Of a stretch of 64,000 nucleotides of DNA, positions 53,947 through 61,368 are shown piece by piece. The stretch is taken from assembly GCA_949297715.1 (NCBI GenBank), contig CASFTJ010000005.1, positions 21,605 through 85,604 on the forward strand, read 5' to 3'. The position numbers were made by a program, and so were the translations under genes. A model generated the notes under the pieces. The model had not been told where the DNA came from, did not search any database, and worked only from the letters and a program-made list of their open reading frames with translations. This DNA is from an uncultured bacterium (GTDB lineage Bacteria > Cyanobacteriota > Vampirovibrionia > Gastranaerophilales > Gastranaerophilaceae). Each line of letters begins with the position of its first letter. Position 1 is the first letter of the stretch.

Positions 53947-55284
53947 TTATTTTATATAAACCGTTTCAAATCTGTATGCTTCAAAAGTATTTGAAAAGTA
54001 ATCAGGTGATAGCCCCGCTTTAACCTTTAATGACCTTAAAAATTCTTTTTTATCGGGAAGCTGTTCCCAAACAGAAGGCAAATAAACAGACTGATAATTC
54101 CCGTCCCTAATTATAATTCCGTCTTTAAACGGCTTAATTTGCCCTAACAAATCTTCTTCATCTTTAAACGACATTTTTTGAGGAAGCGAAAGAAGTGAAA
54201 CCGCAATCTGAAGTTCAGGAATTTCTTCTTTTGTAACAGGGTTAAATCTATGATCCATAAATGCAGCATGCTGGGCATTTATAACAATATCTTCAATAAG
54301 AGTTCTATGAGGAATAATTGAACCGATACATCCTCGAAGTTGGTTATTTTTTTCTAAAGTTACAAAACAAGCACCACCTTCAGCAAATACTTTCGGGAAT
54401 TTAATCTCTAACCTTCCTGTATCAAATTGCGCATTTAAACTTCTTCGGCACAAATCAAGAATAAAATCAGAATAATATTCTTTCAAAAAAGTATTTTTCT
54501 CACCCTCAAACAAAAACCAGGTCCCATAACCGACAACTCTTGACGTATCACCGGTAACAGAAGACGAATTTGTCGTATCAATTCTTATTAAAGAAAATTT
54601 GTTTTTATTTGCAAATTTGATTAATCCTACAATCCCAACAACACCGCATGCATTATTAGGTGTAAAATTATCGCAAATCCCGTTTTCAATCATTTGAGCA
54701 GTAAAAGTATCAATTTTTACAGCATCTTCGTGCTTTTGATAATGACTTAAATCAGAAGAAATTACAAACCCGTTTTCAGGATTTGGATAATAATGAGAAA
54801 TAATTTCTTCTATTTTATCAGGAGTAGAATTTCCGACAAGAATCGGAACAATTTTTACATCATTAAAAACAGACTGGATAATCGGAACCTCAATTTCAAG
54901 AGCATGTTCTGGCGCAATCGCATCATCCTGATAATCCGCACCGAATTTTTCTTTTAATTCCTGAATAATCTGTTGATTAAGCTCGATTTTACCAAGAGGA
55001 GTTTCCCAAAAATCAAAACTGCTTAACCCAAGCCCTAAAAATCCTACACGATGTGCGGGAGCGATTATAAAAATATTTTTTATATTCTTATCAAGCTGGC
55101 TTATCCCTTCATAAGCTAGACGTCCCGAAAACACAAGACCGGCATGCGGCACAATCACAGCTCTTGCTGGAACCTCATAAGTATTTTTATTATTCTCTTT
55201 AAAACTTTCAATTTGTTTTCTTAATTCATTTACATCAGCAGGATAGAATGTACCTGCGACAGAAGGTTGTTTTATTTTTTCCAT
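53947..55284 (-). CDS. AmmeMemoRadiSam system protein: Memo-like and AMMECR1-like fusion
   Basis: The 445-residue protein joins the MEMO1 family domain (KQPSVAGTFYPAD, VPHAGLVFSG, IIAPAHRVGFLGLGLSS, EHALEIEVPIIQ, SSDLSHYQKHEDA) to an AMMECR1 domain (GACFVTLEKNNQLRGCIGSIIPHRTLIEDIV, DHRFNPVTKEEIPELQIAVSLLS). This fusion and the divergent radical SAM gene make up the AmmeMemoRadiSam system, whose reaction is not established. The ATG at 55284 has no ribosome site and lies six bases from a -10 box, so it is probably leaderless. Confidence 0.92.
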   Translation of the reverse strand: MEKIKQPSVAGTFYPADVNELRKQIESFKENNKNTYEVPARAVIVPHAGLVFSGRLAYEGISQLDKNIKNIFIIAPAHRVGFLGLGLSSFDFWETPLGKIELNQQIIQELKEKFGADYQDDAIAPEHALEIEVPIIQSVFNDVKIVPILVGNSTPDKIEEIISHYYPNPENGFVISSDLSHYQKHEDAVKIDTFTAQMIENGICDNFTPNNACGVVGIVGLIKFANKNKFSLIRIDTTNSSSVTGDTSRVVGYGTWFLFEGEKNTFLKEYYSDFILDLCRRSLNAQFDTGRLEIKFPKVFAEGGACFVTLEKNNQLRGCIGSIIPHRTLIEDIVINAQHAAFMDHRFNPVTKEEIPELQIAVSLLSLPQKMSFKDEEDLLGQIKPFKDGIIIRDGNYQSVYLPSVWEQLPDKKEFLRSLKVKAGLSPDYFSNTFEAYRFETVYIK

Positions 55285-55288
55285 AAAA

Positions 55289-55300
55289 GTATTATAATAC
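55289..55300. promoter_or_regulatory. Symmetric bidirectional -10 element
   Basis: GTATTATAATAC is a perfect 12-bp palindrome between the starts at 55284 (minus) and 55306 (plus), which are only 21 bases apart. It provides TATAAT on both strands (55293-55298 plus; 55296-55291 minus). Confidence 0.6.
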
Positions 55301-55305
55301 AAATT

Positions 55306-56307
55306 ATGAAATATCAAAACACTCTAAAGGATGAGAGAATTCAATGCTTGATTTGTCCGCGCAAATGTATTTTATCTAAAGGGCAGGAGGGCTTTTGCCA
55401 TATAAGAAAGAATACAGATGGCAAAATTGAACTTTCATCATACGGATTCAATACAGGACTTGCGATTGATCCGATTGAGAAAAAACCGGTTTATCAATTT
55501 TACCCGCAAACTCCGATTCTATCTTTCGGAACTTTAGGGTGCAATATGGGGTGTTTATTTTGTCAAAATTGGCAGACCACAAAGAATAAAGCAGATTGCA
55601 AAAACTTAAATAAAACATCCCCTGAAGAAATTGTACAAATCGCAAAGAAATACAACTGTAAAAGTGTTGCATTTACTTATAATGACCCAATTATATTTTT
55701 TGAATACGCAATTGATACCGCAAAAATCTGCCGGCAAGAAGGCATAAAAACAGTTGCAGTCACATCAGGCTTCATAAATCCTGAGCCTGCTAAAGAGTTT
55801 TTTAAATACATGGATGCTACAAACATTGATTTAAAAGGATTTAGCGAAGAATTTTACAAGAGAAACTGCCTTGCGCATTTAAAACCTGTACTTGACACAA
55901 TAAAATATGTTTCAAATGAAACAGACTGCTGGGTTGAGTTAACCACAATGTTAATCGAAAGCGAAAACGACTCTAATGATATGATAAAGGAAGAATGCGA
56001 CTGGATTTTGAATAATTTAGGAGATTGCGTTCCTTTACATTTCAGTGCATTTTTTCCCCGCTACAAATTTTCAAACAGAAAACAAACCGATTTTTCAACA
56101 TTATTAAGAGCATATTCAATTGCCAAGAACGCAGGATTAAAATACGTTTACACTGGAAACATAACCAATATTGAAACCTCAAGCACCTATTGCAAAAATT
56201 GTTCAACCCCCGTAATTTTAAGAAACGGTTATGAACTTATAGAATACAACCTTAATGAAAACGGCTCCTGCAAATTTTGCGGAACAAAATGCGACGGCAG
56301 ATATTAA
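55306..56307 (+). CDS. AmmeMemoRadiSam system radical SAM enzyme
   Basis: This 333-residue radical SAM protein of the AmmeMemoRadiSam system has an N-terminal CLICPRKCILSKGQEGFCHIRKN cysteine cluster, the cluster motif CNMGCLFCQNW near residue 78 (CxxxCxxC), and a C-terminal CKNCSTPVILRNGYELIEYNLNENGSCKFCG zinc-like knuckle. These are the normal parts of the family. It is divergent from its Memo/AMMECR1 partner. The ATG lacks a ribosome site and lies seven bases after TATAAT. Confidence 0.93.
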   Translation: MKYQNTLKDERIQCLICPRKCILSKGQEGFCHIRKNTDGKIELSSYGFNTGLAIDPIEKKPVYQFYPQTPILSFGTLGCNMGCLFCQNWQTTKNKADCKNLNKTSPEEIVQIAKKYNCKSVAFTYNDPIIFFEYAIDTAKICRQEGIKTVAVTSGFINPEPAKEFFKYMDATNIDLKGFSEEFYKRNCLAHLKPVLDTIKYVSNETDCWVELTTMLIESENDSNDMIKEECDWILNNLGDCVPLHFSAFFPRYKFSNRKQTDFSTLLRAYSIAKNAGLKYVYTGNITNIETSSTYCKNCSTPVILRNGYELIEYNLNENGSCKFCGTKCDGRY

Positions 56308-56335
56308 TTAGGATTGAAATTTTTGCTAAAAACAT

Positions 56336-56374
56336 AATAAAAAATTCCCCTTAAAATGAGAGGAATTTTTTATT
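56336..56374. terminator. Terminator abutting the attachment site
   Basis: A perfect 13-bp stem (56336-56348 with 56362-56374, 13-nt loop) with T-runs on both strands. It ends the radical SAM transcript and, on the minus strand, is placed where the terminator of the original tRNA-Arg would be. Confidence 0.8.
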
Positions 56375-56419
56375 ATGCCTGATGCGATTCGAACGCACGG
56401 CCTTTTCCTTCGGAGGGAC
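56374..56419 (-). other. tRNA-Arg(CCG) 3' fragment, predicted att site
   Basis: On the minus strand this reads as the 3' half of a tRNA: anticodon loop CTCCGAA (CCG), 3' stem GGAAA, variable AGGCC, T-arm GTGCG-TTCGAAT-CGCAT, acceptor CAGGCAT and discriminator A. The 5' half is absent and the 5' anticodon stem pairs only at three positions, so identity to a tRNA begins there. This is the usual footprint of a tyrosine-integrase element at a tRNA 3' end. The intact tRNA should lie at the right end, outside the window. Confidence 0.75.
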
Positions 56420-56561
56420 GTCTGGTAATTTTATTAATTTTGATTTTTTCTTATTATTCTTGCATTTTAGCCTGTTTTTAAAATTGATAAAAATCAATAA
56501 AATTCCTTAAAATTACACAAAACTACACAAATATTACACAAGAAAATTTAGGATTTACATT

Positions 56562-56590
56562 TTGCCAGGCTAATTCTTATGTCATATAAT
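56562..56590 (+). promoter_or_regulatory. Promoter of the RhuM-Fic gene
   Basis: TTGCCA (56562-56567), a 17-base spacer and TATAAT (56585-56590) end six bases before the ATG at 56597, predicting a leaderless transcript. Confidence 0.65.
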
Positions 56591-56596
56591 TAAACC

Positions 56597-57595
56597 ATGA
56601 ATATTCAGGAAAATTTAGATAATCAAATCGTAATATACCAAACCTCTGACGGGCAAACACAGATTGATGTGAAAATGCAGGATGAAACTGTCTGGCTTAC
56701 TCAGGATATGATTGTTAAGCTGTTTGATTCAAGTAAAGCCAATATCAGTGAACACATTAAGCATATCTATGAAGAGGGAGAACTTGATAAAACTTCAACT
56801 GTTCGGAAATTCCGAACAGTTCGTAAAGAAGGCAGCAGAACTGTTTCCAGAGAATTGGAGTATTATAATCTGGATTTAATACTTTCTGTCGGATATCGCG
56901 TAAAATCTAAAACAGCAACTCAATTCCGTATCTGGGCTAATAAAATTCTGAAAGAATACTTAATCCAGGGCTATTCTGTAAATAAGCATCTTCTATCCAC
57001 ACAACAGGAAAAGTTAGAGATTTTGCAAAGTACAATCAGCCTTTTAACAAGGAGCCTTACAAATCAGGTGGAAACTGTCGAACAGGCACAGTCTGTTGCA
57101 AAAATTCTTGAAAATTTTGCATGTAGTTTAAATTTGCTCGACGATTTTGACCATAAAGAACTTGATACAAAAGGAAATACCACAAAAGAAGCCGTCAGAA
57201 TTTCCAAGGAAGAATTTCTCAAAGTTATAAAAGAAATGAAATCGGATTTTGAAAGTGATGTTTTTGCGGTGCCAAAGGACGAAAGTTTTGAAAGTTCGGT
57301 TAATCAGATTTACCAGACCTTTGACGGTACAGAGCTATATCCGACCTTGGAAGAAAAAGCGGCAATGCTTCTGTATTTGATAGTCAAAAACCACAGTTTT
57401 GCAGACGGCAACAAACGTATAGGTGCAAGCTGTTTTCTTTACTTTATGAATAAAAACGGAATACTATACAATGACGGGGTTCCGATAATTGATAATGCAA
57501 CACTGTTTGCCATGACGCTTTTGATAGCAGAAAGCAACCCCGCTGAAATGGAAGTCATTAAGCAGGTTGTTATAAGTGTGTTGAATAGAAGGTAG
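56597..57595 (+). CDS. RhuM-family protein with C-terminal Fic/Doc domain
   Basis: The 332-residue protein begins with the RhuM (virulence protein) region: YQTSDGQTQIDVKMQDETVWLTQDMIVKLFDSSKANISEHIKHIYEEGEL, TVRKFRTVRKEG and YYNLDLILSVGYRVKSKTATQFRIWANKIL. The C-terminal third is a Fic/Doc domain with the active loop H266-SFADGNK-R274. The GNK form is that of Doc toxins, which phosphorylate EF-Tu, rather than the GNG of AMPylating Fic proteins. An inhibitory motif is not obvious. It is followed after 22 bases by a DUF2971 gene. Both sit between the attachment site and the integrase, a typical cargo position. A toxin or defence role is inference. Confidence 0.82.
   Translation: MNIQENLDNQIVIYQTSDGQTQIDVKMQDETVWLTQDMIVKLFDSSKANISEHIKHIYEEGELDKTSTVRKFRTVRKEGSRTVSRELEYYNLDLILSVGYRVKSKTATQFRIWANKILKEYLIQGYSVNKHLLSTQQEKLEILQSTISLLTRSLTNQVETVEQAQSVAKILENFACSLNLLDDFDHKELDTKGNTTKEAVRISKEEFLKVIKEMKSDFESDVFAVPKDESFESSVNQIYQTFDGTELYPTLEEKAAMLLYLIVKNHSFADGNKRIGASCFLYFMNKNGILYNDGVPIIDNATLFAMTLLIAESNPAEMEVIKQVVISVLNRR
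56797..56821. repeat. 25-bp hyphenated palindrome inside the RhuM-Fic gene
   Basis: AACTGTTCGGAA, one base, TTCCGAACAGTT form perfect 12-bp arms within the codons for the TVRKFRTVR motif. It might be an autoregulatory or RNA structure, or partly a by-product of the repeated V-R-K/R-T-V-R residues. Confidence 0.7.
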
Positions 57596-57617
57596 TTAAG
57601 ATATAAGATTTAAATTT

Positions 57618-58499
57618 ATGGAAGAAATAAACAAACCTAAAATTCTATATAAATACATGACAGCAGAAACTGGTTTTAAAGTATTGGAAAATCAAACAAT
57701 AAGATTTAGCAATCCAAAATGTTTTAACGATCCTTATGATTCGGATATGCCGTTTACAATTAAAAATTATAAAGAGCTTAATAACGATTATTTTATAAAA
57801 TTAATTGACAAAATGAGTAATCATAAGCTTGTTCAACAAATATTGCCAGAAGGGTTTGACTTAAATGTAGCTAAAGATATACTCACAAAAGAGCCTATAA
57901 ATAAAAATTCGATTGACTATATCAAAGATATATTGAAGCCTTTTAAAGAAAAAATGCGTGTATTATGTCTTTCACAAAGCAATGATAATTTATTGATGTG
58001 GAGTCATTATAGTTTTAACCATACGGGAATTGTAATTGGCATTAACGATACTTTCGATTTTTTAAGAAATGCGGTGCCGGTACCATATAGTAGAATAATT
58101 CCCGAAATTGATGGTGTATTGCTTGAGGATCTGACACTAGATACAAAAGAAGCCCTCGAAGAGTTTAGGAGATTGCTTCAAACAAAGAGTACTGATTGGA
58201 AATATGAATCAGAGTGGAGATGTTCTTTTGATGTCGAGAAGCGTTTTGATTTCATAAATAAAATTCCTGAATTTAAATTTAAATATCCTAAGGTTTATAA
58301 TGAACTTAAAAATCAAGAAGATTTTATACATACTCCGTTGCCTATAGAAAGCATAGATTCTGTTTACTTAGGTGCTAAAATGAACATCTTAGATGAATTA
58401 CGTTTGATATATCTAGTGCGAAATAAATATCCCAAAACGAAAATATTTAAAGCTGAGCTTAGTCAAACAGAATTTAAAATCGTATTTAAAAAAATATGA
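57618..58499 (+). CDS. DUF2971 protein
   Basis: This 293-residue protein of the DUF2971 family, function unknown, shows typical blocks: LYKYMTAETGFKVLENQTIRFSNPKCFNDPYDSDM at the N-terminus, VLCLSQSNDNLLMWSHYSFNHTGIVIGI in the middle, and DWKYESEWRC further on. Members are common on mobile elements and near defence genes. It is 22 bases after the RhuM-Fic gene with no ribosome site of its own, so the two are probably one unit. It converges on the integrase. Confidence 0.85.
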   Translation: MEEINKPKILYKYMTAETGFKVLENQTIRFSNPKCFNDPYDSDMPFTIKNYKELNNDYFIKLIDKMSNHKLVQQILPEGFDLNVAKDILTKEPINKNSIDYIKDILKPFKEKMRVLCLSQSNDNLLMWSHYSFNHTGIVIGINDTFDFLRNAVPVPYSRIIPEIDGVLLEDLTLDTKEALEEFRRLLQTKSTDWKYESEWRCSFDVEKRFDFINKIPEFKFKYPKVYNELKNQEDFIHTPLPIESIDSVYLGAKMNILDELRLIYLVRNKYPKTKIFKAELSQTEFKIVFKKI

Positions 58500-58505
58500 C
58501 GTAAC

Positions 58506-59633
58506 TTATGCGCATGAAGTATAATTTGCTAATGCTTCCACCGCAGATTCTTTTTGTTCTCGCATTGTGTGCGCGTATCGCATAGTTGTGTTAATGCTTG
58601 CATGGTTTAATATTTCCTTTACGGCAGGTAATGGTACACCGCAAGCTACCATTCTGGTAGCTGCTGTATGTCTTAAATCATGAAAGCGAAGTTTCTCAAC
58701 ATTTGCAAGTTCACATACTGTTTTGAACGCCTTCTTTATGTCAACATATTTGTTATTTGTCATAGGATTGGTGAATACATATTTGTTCTGAGATTCCGTT
58801 TTATATTTTTCACTTAAGATGGTTCTTAATTTATAGCTCATCGGGATTATATTTTTTTTACCGTTTTTAGTGTCCAGTATTGTAATTTCATTTGTATCAA
58901 AGTCGACACAGTCCCAGGTTAAATTCAGTATTTCACTTTTACGGAGGCCTGTGTTGAGTGCAATCACTAAAATAGGTTTTAAATAAGAATATTGGTCAGA
59001 ACATTTTTGTTTTAATTTAGACTGTTCTTCTTCGCTAATATTCATAAAGGAAAAGTCATTATCGCAGACTTTAAACATTCTGGTTTCCTCTTCCGGACTA
59101 AGATGTCGTTCAATTTTATTTTTTACAAGCAATTTGTTTACATGTCTTACGGGATTCTCTCTAAGTAGTCCATTGGAAACGGCAATAGAAAAAATTTTAC
59201 TAAGAATACCCAATTCTCTATTGACTGTAGCTGGAGATATATATTGAGGTATTTCTTCGCCATTGACCACTTTTGTATGCCATACAGTTTTGCTTCTTGT
59301 AAGTTTGTACTTTTCAATTTCTTTTGGAGTAATGTCTTTAAGCTGTTTATTTCCCCACATTTTAAGAAAACGTTTTGCATTTCTCACGGCAGTATCAGTT
59401 GACCTTAAATTTGTATCAACATATTTAAGATAAAGTTCAATAACTTCTCTGAGTTGAACACATCCTATATCCTCTACCAAATCAAGTTTACCTCTGAGCA
59501 GATCGGCTTTAAAAATATTCATAAAATTTTCGGCATCTTTTTTAGTAACGGCTTCCGGAATTGCTTTGTGAAACCGTTTTTTTCTTATCATTCCTTCAAG
59601 GTACCATCTTCCATTTTTGTGATAAGTTCGCAC
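58506..59633 (-). CDS. int: Tyrosine-type integrase
   Basis: This 375-residue site-specific recombinase has an N-terminal arm/core-binding region and the catalytic domain with Arg in ALNTGLRKSEILNL (near 228), the Lys-bearing beta hairpin, HDLRHTAATRM (near 318), HAS, and the nucleophilic Tyr in TTMRYAHTM (near 351). All residues are present. With the tRNA-Arg fragment 2.1 kb to the left it defines an integrative element. Its start overlaps the upstream Cro/C1 regulator gene by 46 bases. Confidence 0.95.
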   Translation of the reverse strand: MRTYHKNGRWYLEGMIRKKRFHKAIPEAVTKKDAENFMNIFKADLLRGKLDLVEDIGCVQLREVIELYLKYVDTNLRSTDTAVRNAKRFLKMWGNKQLKDITPKEIEKYKLTRSKTVWHTKVVNGEEIPQYISPATVNRELGILSKIFSIAVSNGLLRENPVRHVNKLLVKNKIERHLSPEEETRMFKVCDNDFSFMNISEEEQSKLKQKCSDQYSYLKPILVIALNTGLRKSEILNLTWDCVDFDTNEITILDTKNGKKNIIPMSYKLRTILSEKYKTESQNKYVFTNPMTNNKYVDIKKAFKTVCELANVEKLRFHDLRHTAATRMVACGVPLPAVKEILNHASINTTMRYAHTMREQKESAVEALANYTSCA

Positions 59634-59851
59634 TGTGTAATCTCCTTTTTGTCTGGTTCATAAATCAGCATATCACCTGGGGTTATATTTAGCGTTTCGC
59701 AGATTTTATTTATTACGGTATAGTTTACTGAATTGGTTGTAGTTTTAGTAAAGGCATATAAGGTTGCATATCTAATGCCCGTCATTTCTGCTAATTTTTT
59801 CATTGACAGGTCTCGTTCTGCCAGGATTATTTTTAGATTATTTTTTATCAT
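59588..59851 (-). CDS. Cro/C1-type HTH regulator
   Basis: This 87-residue helix-turn-helix protein (LKIILAERDLSMKKLAEMTGIRYATLYAFTKTTTNSVNYTVINKICETLNITPGDML) overlaps the integrase start by 46 bases. It is divergent from the 59963 gene, and a 13-bp palindrome (59897-59909) in the gap is the likely operator. It would be the element's lysogeny-type switch over integrase expression. Confidence 0.88.
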   Translation of the reverse strand: MIKNNLKIILAERDLSMKKLAEMTGIRYATLYAFTKTTTNSVNYTVINKICETLNITPGDMLIYEPDKKEITQCELITKMEDGTLKE

Positions 59852-59896
59852 TTTTGATATACCTTGTTGCTTATTGATTTTATTTTGTGTATTATG

Positions 59897-59909
59897 GTAT
59901 AAATTATAC
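59897..59909. promoter_or_regulatory. Candidate operator of the element's regulator
   Basis: GTATAAATTATAC is a perfect palindrome around one central base. It lies 11 bases upstream of a TATAAT at 59921-59926 that faces the 59963 gene, so it covers the -35 region. Confidence 0.5.
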
Positions 59910-59962
59910 TAATATGAGTATATAATAAACAATATGATTTTGCAAGCAGTAAGGAGAGTTTT

Positions 59963-60874
59963 ATGGAAGAAAATTGTTTTGAAAGTGCATCCGAATGCAA
60001 ATTACGTTTACACAAAAATAAAAGAGAAGAGAAAATATTTGAAAATTATATAAAGAAGTCTGATGCCTGGTTTGCCCGTAAAGTAAAAACATGTTTTAAG
60101 GATACCAGAGAGTTTCTTAGGCAGTATAATAATCATGATAAATCATCCTATTCCGGAGACACAGTGTATTGTTATTATAAATTCGTTATGAAAAGTATAA
60201 AATTTTTTAACACTTATATGACAGAAGAAGAATGGATTAATTTTTGTGATAAATTTACAGAGTTTGGAATAAATGACTTGCTTCTGCCAGATAAATTTCC
60301 TCAGAAGAATGAGGAATTTGGTATTATTACTCTTAATAATATAACGGGTATAACTTCATGGAAATTGTATTATTTCTATACATCTCCTGCTTACGCAACT
60401 GAAGAACCGAAATTGAAAGCATTTTTATTACCTGATTGTCAGAGATTAACAGATATGTTTGACGTTTCAGCAATAGTGTGTAATTTATTAAGCGGTAAAA
60501 GTTTATATAGTGATTTTTTATTTGCAATAAATGAAAAGATAACACATTATAATTTTACTAAAAAAAGTAGTTCTAAAATTAAACCTTGTATCATTTGTGG
60601 CAGAGAAGAAAAAAATCCATATAATAAAACGGGCTTATGCTTCTACTGCTGGGTTATATACGAATATATTAATGCAAATACAGGTTTAAAATTAAATTCT
60701 ATTCAGAAATTTGTAAATAAATGTAAATCAGACTTTAGGACGTCAAAATCCGACTTGAAAAAATACTTTGAAGATAGAATTTATAAATGTCGTAAAAATC
60801 CTAAATTTCCTCTTCCAGAAGCTAATATTAATTACTGTTTAGAGAAAATGTTTGAAAAGTTGGAAATATTTTGA
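59963..60874 (+). CDS. Hypothetical protein with zinc-ribbon-like motif
   Basis: This 303-residue protein is of unknown function. The N-terminal two thirds are helical and aromatic-rich. Near residue 210 there is a CIICGREEKNPYNKTGLCFYC cluster (CxxC-x14-CxxC), a probable zinc ribbon, then a basic helical C-terminus. The 3' part of the gene contains two of four 11-base iteron-like repeats (60725, 60746). AAGGAG precedes the ATG. It is probably an element regulator or replication accessory protein; that is a guess from position. Confidence 0.65.
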   Translation: MEENCFESASECKLRLHKNKREEKIFENYIKKSDAWFARKVKTCFKDTREFLRQYNNHDKSSYSGDTVYCYYKFVMKSIKFFNTYMTEEEWINFCDKFTEFGINDLLLPDKFPQKNEEFGIITLNNITGITSWKLYYFYTSPAYATEEPKLKAFLLPDCQRLTDMFDVSAIVCNLLSGKSLYSDFLFAINEKITHYNFTKKSSSKIKPCIICGREEKNPYNKTGLCFYCWVIYEYINANTGLKLNSIQKFVNKCKSDFRTSKSDLKKYFEDRIYKCRKNPKFPLPEANINYCLEKMFEKLEIF

Positions 60875-60923
60875 ATTTCATATGCATTTTAAAGTCGGAT
60901 TTTAATTATAACAAATCAGACTT
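60725..60923. repeat. Four iteron-like AAATC(A/C)GACTT repeats
   Basis: Copies at 60725-60735, 60746-60756, 60892-60902 (inverted) and 60913-60923. The two pairs each have a start-to-start spacing of exactly 21 bases. They straddle the 3' end of the zinc-ribbon gene and the following intergenic region, upstream of the replication-like genes. The inverted pair also forms an extended stem (60888-60902 with 60913-60927). Confidence 0.65.
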
Positions 60924-60949
60924 TAAAAAATGCTTAAAATCTTTGTCAG

Positions 60950-60996
60950 TTGTGGGTTTTCACCTTTAATTGTATAATGTATTTATACAATTAAAG
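60950..60996 (+). promoter_or_regulatory. Promoter with 14-bp inverted-repeat operator before the excisionase-like gene
   Basis: TTGTGG (60950-60955), 17 bases and TATAAT (60973-60978) form a promoter whose -10 lies in the left arm of a perfect 14-bp inverted repeat (60964-60977 with 60983-60996, 5-base centre). The ATG of the HTH protein is at 61007. Autorepression is likely. Confidence 0.65.
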
Positions 60997-61006
60997 AAAG
61001 GAAAAA

Positions 61007-61219
61007 ATGAATAGCGCATTAGATACCCCGTTTTTATCCTGCGATGAATTCGCCAAACTCTTAACCGTTAAAGTCTCTACGGTCTATGCTTGGCTGCACT
61101 ATCAACAACTTCCACAAGAAATTTATTGCAAGCTCGGAAGAAAGCCATTATTTTTTCGAGAAGCTGTTATTTCTTGGGTTTTATCGGGTGCGAAACTCAA
61201 CCCAAAACTTAAGAAGTGA
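61007..61219 (+). CDS. Excisionase/AlpA-like HTH protein
   Basis: This 70-residue winged-helix protein of the MerR/excisionase type has FLSCDEFAKLLTVKVSTVYAWLHYQQLPQEIYCKLGRKPLFFREAVISWV, the DNA-binding helix, wing and conserved R-x-x-x-F-F/R pattern of such small proteins. AAAGGAAAA precedes the ATG. It lies under a strong inverted-repeat operator and before the replication-like operon; it may direct excision or control that operon. Confidence 0.82.
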   Translation: MNSALDTPFLSCDEFAKLLTVKVSTVYAWLHYQQLPQEIYCKLGRKPLFFREAVISWVLSGAKLNPKLKK

Positions 61220-61292
61220 AAATGAAGATTTAATATTAAGCTTTAACAATGTAAATTTTTCCACGTTTTTTAAGAAAAATATTTAATAATAA

Positions 61293-61331
61293 GCGTGCTT
61301 GCATCAATCAAGCACGCCTCGCTCAAGCGAG
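61293..61331. promoter_or_regulatory. Double GC-rich hairpin before the replication-like operon
   Basis: GCGTGCTTG (61293-61301) pairs with 61309-61317, and CTCGCT (61318-61323) pairs with AGCGAG (61326-61331). The two hairpins are adjacent, GC-rich in AT-rich DNA, and lack a T-run, so they are not a standard terminator. A replication or transfer origin is a reasonable guess given the next gene. Confidence 0.5.
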
Positions 61332-61368
61332 TGGATAATCAATATTAAAATTTTGAAAGGAATTAAAA

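Noticed and set aside
56374..56419. A complete tRNA-Arg gene
   Set aside because: Only the 3' half is present; sequence upstream on the minus strand has no D-arm or 5' acceptor strand.
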